Shown piece by piece: positions 62,968 through 64,000 of a stretch of DNA of 64,000 bases (position 1 is its first letter; every line of letters begins with the position of its first letter). The notes beneath the pieces are model-generated. The model was given only the letters and a program-made list of their open reading frames with translations, did no database searches and was not told the DNA's origin. Source of the DNA: Jiella pelagia (GTDB taxonomy: Bacteria; Pseudomonadota; Alphaproteobacteria; Rhizobiales; Rhizobiaceae); NCBI RefSeq assembly GCF_026898155.1, contig NZ_CP114030.1, positions 1 to 64,000 on the forward strand, in the 5' to 3' direction. A program made the translations under genes and the position numbers.

Positions 62968-63679
62968 TGCTTCCAGCTCCTGTCATGAATTTGCGCTGCG
63001 CGGCGCGGTCACGAGCTGACGAAATCGCGTCGGTGCCGACCGTGTTTGCTATCGCGGCCTGAACGCGCAGGTTTTCGTTGAGGAGAACCGCGACTTCGGC
63101 CAGCATCCGCGTGTTGTAGTCGACCGAGGCTTTGAGATCGGCGTTGCTGTCGATGTCCTCGATCATGCCGTTCACCCGATCCATCGACGCATTGGCGCGC
63201 TGGTAGGTATCTTCGGCCGTTGCCACGGCCGCCATGCCGGACCCGGCCTGCGTCGCCAACGCCCGGTCCTGCGTGCGTTCGGAGCCGAGAAATTGCGTCA
63301 GATCGGCGAGGCCGAACGTGTCTTTCAGTTCCGAGATCCGGTCGCTGATGACAGAGGTGTTGCCGGAGAGGCCGCCGCCCGAAATGGCACTGTCGATGAT
63401 CGAGCTTAGGCTATCGGCCGCCTCTCGTGCGCTCTGATCGGTCGCCGAGTTGAGGATGCCGCCGATCCCCTTGTCGCCAGTCATGCTTTCGAGCTGATCC
63501 TGCAGGTTCGTCAGTTGCTCGAGCTGGTTCTCGTAATCCTTCTGCATCTGTTCGAGCTGCTTGATGAACTGCGCGATGGCCGCACCGTCGATAACGGGCA
63601 CGCCCTCGGCATGGGCCGGGATGCTTCCCAGCGAGACGACGACGATCGAGGCCGCCAGGGTTCGGATCATCCGTTTCAT
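62957..63679 (-). CDS. virB5: VirB5-like minor pilin
   Basis: 240 residues from ATG 63679, with a signal peptide (LAASIVVVSLGSIPAHAEG). The rest is almost all helical, with the VirB5/TrbJ-type start IDGAAIAQFIKQLEQMQKDY and NQLEQLTNLQDQLESMTGDK, and a C-terminal helix NLRVQAAIANTVGTDAISS. VirB5 sits at the pilus tip and helps host-cell contact. A longer frame from 63994 fuses VirB4-end sequence to it and is not real. Its ATG overlaps the lipoprotein stop. Confidence 0.85.
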   Translation of the reverse strand: MKRMIRTLAASIVVVSLGSIPAHAEGVPVIDGAAIAQFIKQLEQMQKDYENQLEQLTNLQDQLESMTGDKGIGGILNSATDQSAREAADSLSSIIDSAISGGGLSGNTSVISDRISELKDTFGLADLTQFLGSERTQDRALATQAGSGMAAVATAEDTYQRANASMDRVNGMIEDIDSNADLKASVDYNTRMLAEVAVLLNENLRVQAAIANTVGTDAISSARDRAAQRKFMTGAGSSEE

Positions 63680-63816
63680 TGGACTACGACACTCCCTTGG
63701 TTGATCGGAGCCCATTCGCAGGTCTTCGCCTGGCAGGGCCACTTTTCGGCGGTGTAGCTTGCGCACCCGGCCGTCGAGGCGGCCAGCAAAAGGACGGGGA
63801 GGATCTTGATGTTCAT
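63676..63816 (-). CDS. Small lipoprotein between virB4 and virB5 (VirB7-like)
   Basis: A 46-residue frame with GGAAGGAG eight bases before ATG 63816. It has a short signal sequence (MNIKILPVLLLAASTAGC) with a lipobox-like end before Cys18, then a Cys-Trp-containing mature part (EKWPCQAKTCEWAPINQG). It overlaps the virB5 start (ATGA) and begins three bases after the virB4 frame stop. VirB7 lipoproteins are of this size, but the canonical place is before virB8, so this may be VirB7 moved or another small lipoprotein. Confidence 0.65.
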   Translation of the reverse strand: MNIKILPVLLLAASTAGCASYTAEKWPCQAKTCEWAPINQGSVVVQ

Positions 63817-63818
63817 GG

Positions 63819-64000
63819 TCAAAGCTCCTTCCAGAAGCCGGGATTTTCTCGCCAGTCGGGGGCGAGTTTTCGCCGCCGGGACCGGACACTAGAGCTGTCA
63901 GAAGCGGGCCGAGCGCTCCAAGGTCCATGTCGACGAAGACACTTCTGTCGCCGGAGCGGATCGAGGCGTAGCGGTTGCCTGACCCCGACGACATGAGAAA
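63819..64000 (-). CDS. virB4: VirB4 C-terminal end (partial, runs off the window)
   Basis: By position this should be the end of the VirB4 ATPase. The minus-strand reading starts RSGDRSVFVDMDLGALGPLL, but that frame has no stop and would run on into virB5. A neighbouring frame ends plausibly as RKLAPDWRENPGFWKEL and stop at 63819, so the frame seems to change near 63880. Identity is inferred mainly from operon order. Confidence 0.45.
   Translation of the reverse strand, partial: SHVVGVRQPLRLDPLRRQKCLRRHGPWSARPASDSSSVRSRRRKLAPDWRENPGFWKEL

Noticed and set aside
62957..63994. 345-residue frame joining VirB4-end sequence to VirB5
   Set aside because: VirB5 has its own signal peptide starting at 63679, and a well-supported lipoprotein gene with a strong Shine-Dalgarno lies in between in another frame.
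1..64000. CRISPR arrays, rRNA and tRNA genes
   Set aside because: I saw no regularly spaced repeats of CRISPR type, no cas genes and no rRNA or tRNA sequence. A covariance-model scan would be needed to exclude a tRNA formally.

Overview
The window looks like part of a conjugative plasmid of an alphaproteobacterium, most likely Hyphomicrobiales (rhizobial, Agrobacterium or Aurantimonas-like). Grounds are a RepA/RepB partition pair of the repABC type, an Agrobacterium-style VirC1-VirC2 / VirD1-VirD2 / VirD4 / VirB set, a TRAP-linked sugar-acid operon and IS families common in this order. This is inference from protein families; no rRNA or tRNA gene was seen.

Layout. 1-3.8 kb: nested insertion sequences (an ISL3 transposase split by IS630 and IS3 copies, then an IS5-type remnant). 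3.85-9.6 kb: minus-strand block with a cyanide-insensitive bd-type quinol oxidase (cioAB plus a small DUF2474 protein), an SH3 protein, a CtaG-like protein and a CDF metal exporter. 9.7-14.1 kb: IS graveyard (truncated IS3, intact ISL3, intact IS110, IS256 tail). 14.3-17.2 kb: KaiC-like ATPase, HWE histidine kinase and response regulator. 17.5-25.5 kb: IS21 remnant, HipBA, and a very GC-rich CusBA-type metal efflux operon cut at its 3' end by a broken IS630. 26.4-30.9 kb: replication and partition: parS-like palindromes, repB, repA, and two copies of an antisense-RNA-like control module, the second directly before a winged-helix protein in the place where repC would be expected. 31-41.6 kb: plasmid accessory genes (TrbM-like protein, HigBA with a dead toxin, ArdC split by a RIT element of three tyrosine recombinases, a second HipBA). 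41.8-50 kb: sugar-acid catabolism (2-hydroxyacid dehydrogenase, L-idonate-5-dehydrogenase-like, gluconate-5-dehydrogenase-like SDR, enolase-superfamily dehydratase), divergent from a GntR regulator and a DctPQM TRAP transporter. 50.4-64 kb: transfer region: virC2-virC1, an oriT containing a T-DNA-border-like sequence, virD1-virD2-virD4, a Phd/VapC addiction pair, and a virB operon reading virB4 to virB11 on the minus strand.

How it fits together. RepA/RepB partition the plasmid, the antisense modules probably set copy number and incompatibility, and four toxin-antitoxin loci stabilise it. VirC1/C2 and VirD1/D2 would assemble at the border-like oriT, VirD4 would couple the relaxase to the VirB channel, and the predicted strand polarity sends the vir genes in last. 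The cargo covers respiration, metal efflux and sugar-acid use.

The most striking sequence-level pattern: seven otherwise well-preserved genes (kaiC-like, hipB2, the dehydratase, gntR twice, virD2, virD4, virB10) are each broken by a single extra base in the middle of what would otherwise be the hexamer GAGCTC. Removing that base restores every frame exactly. This is either a systematic consensus error at a particular motif or a real motif-specific mutation process; in both cases these genes should not be treated as ordinary pseudogenes.
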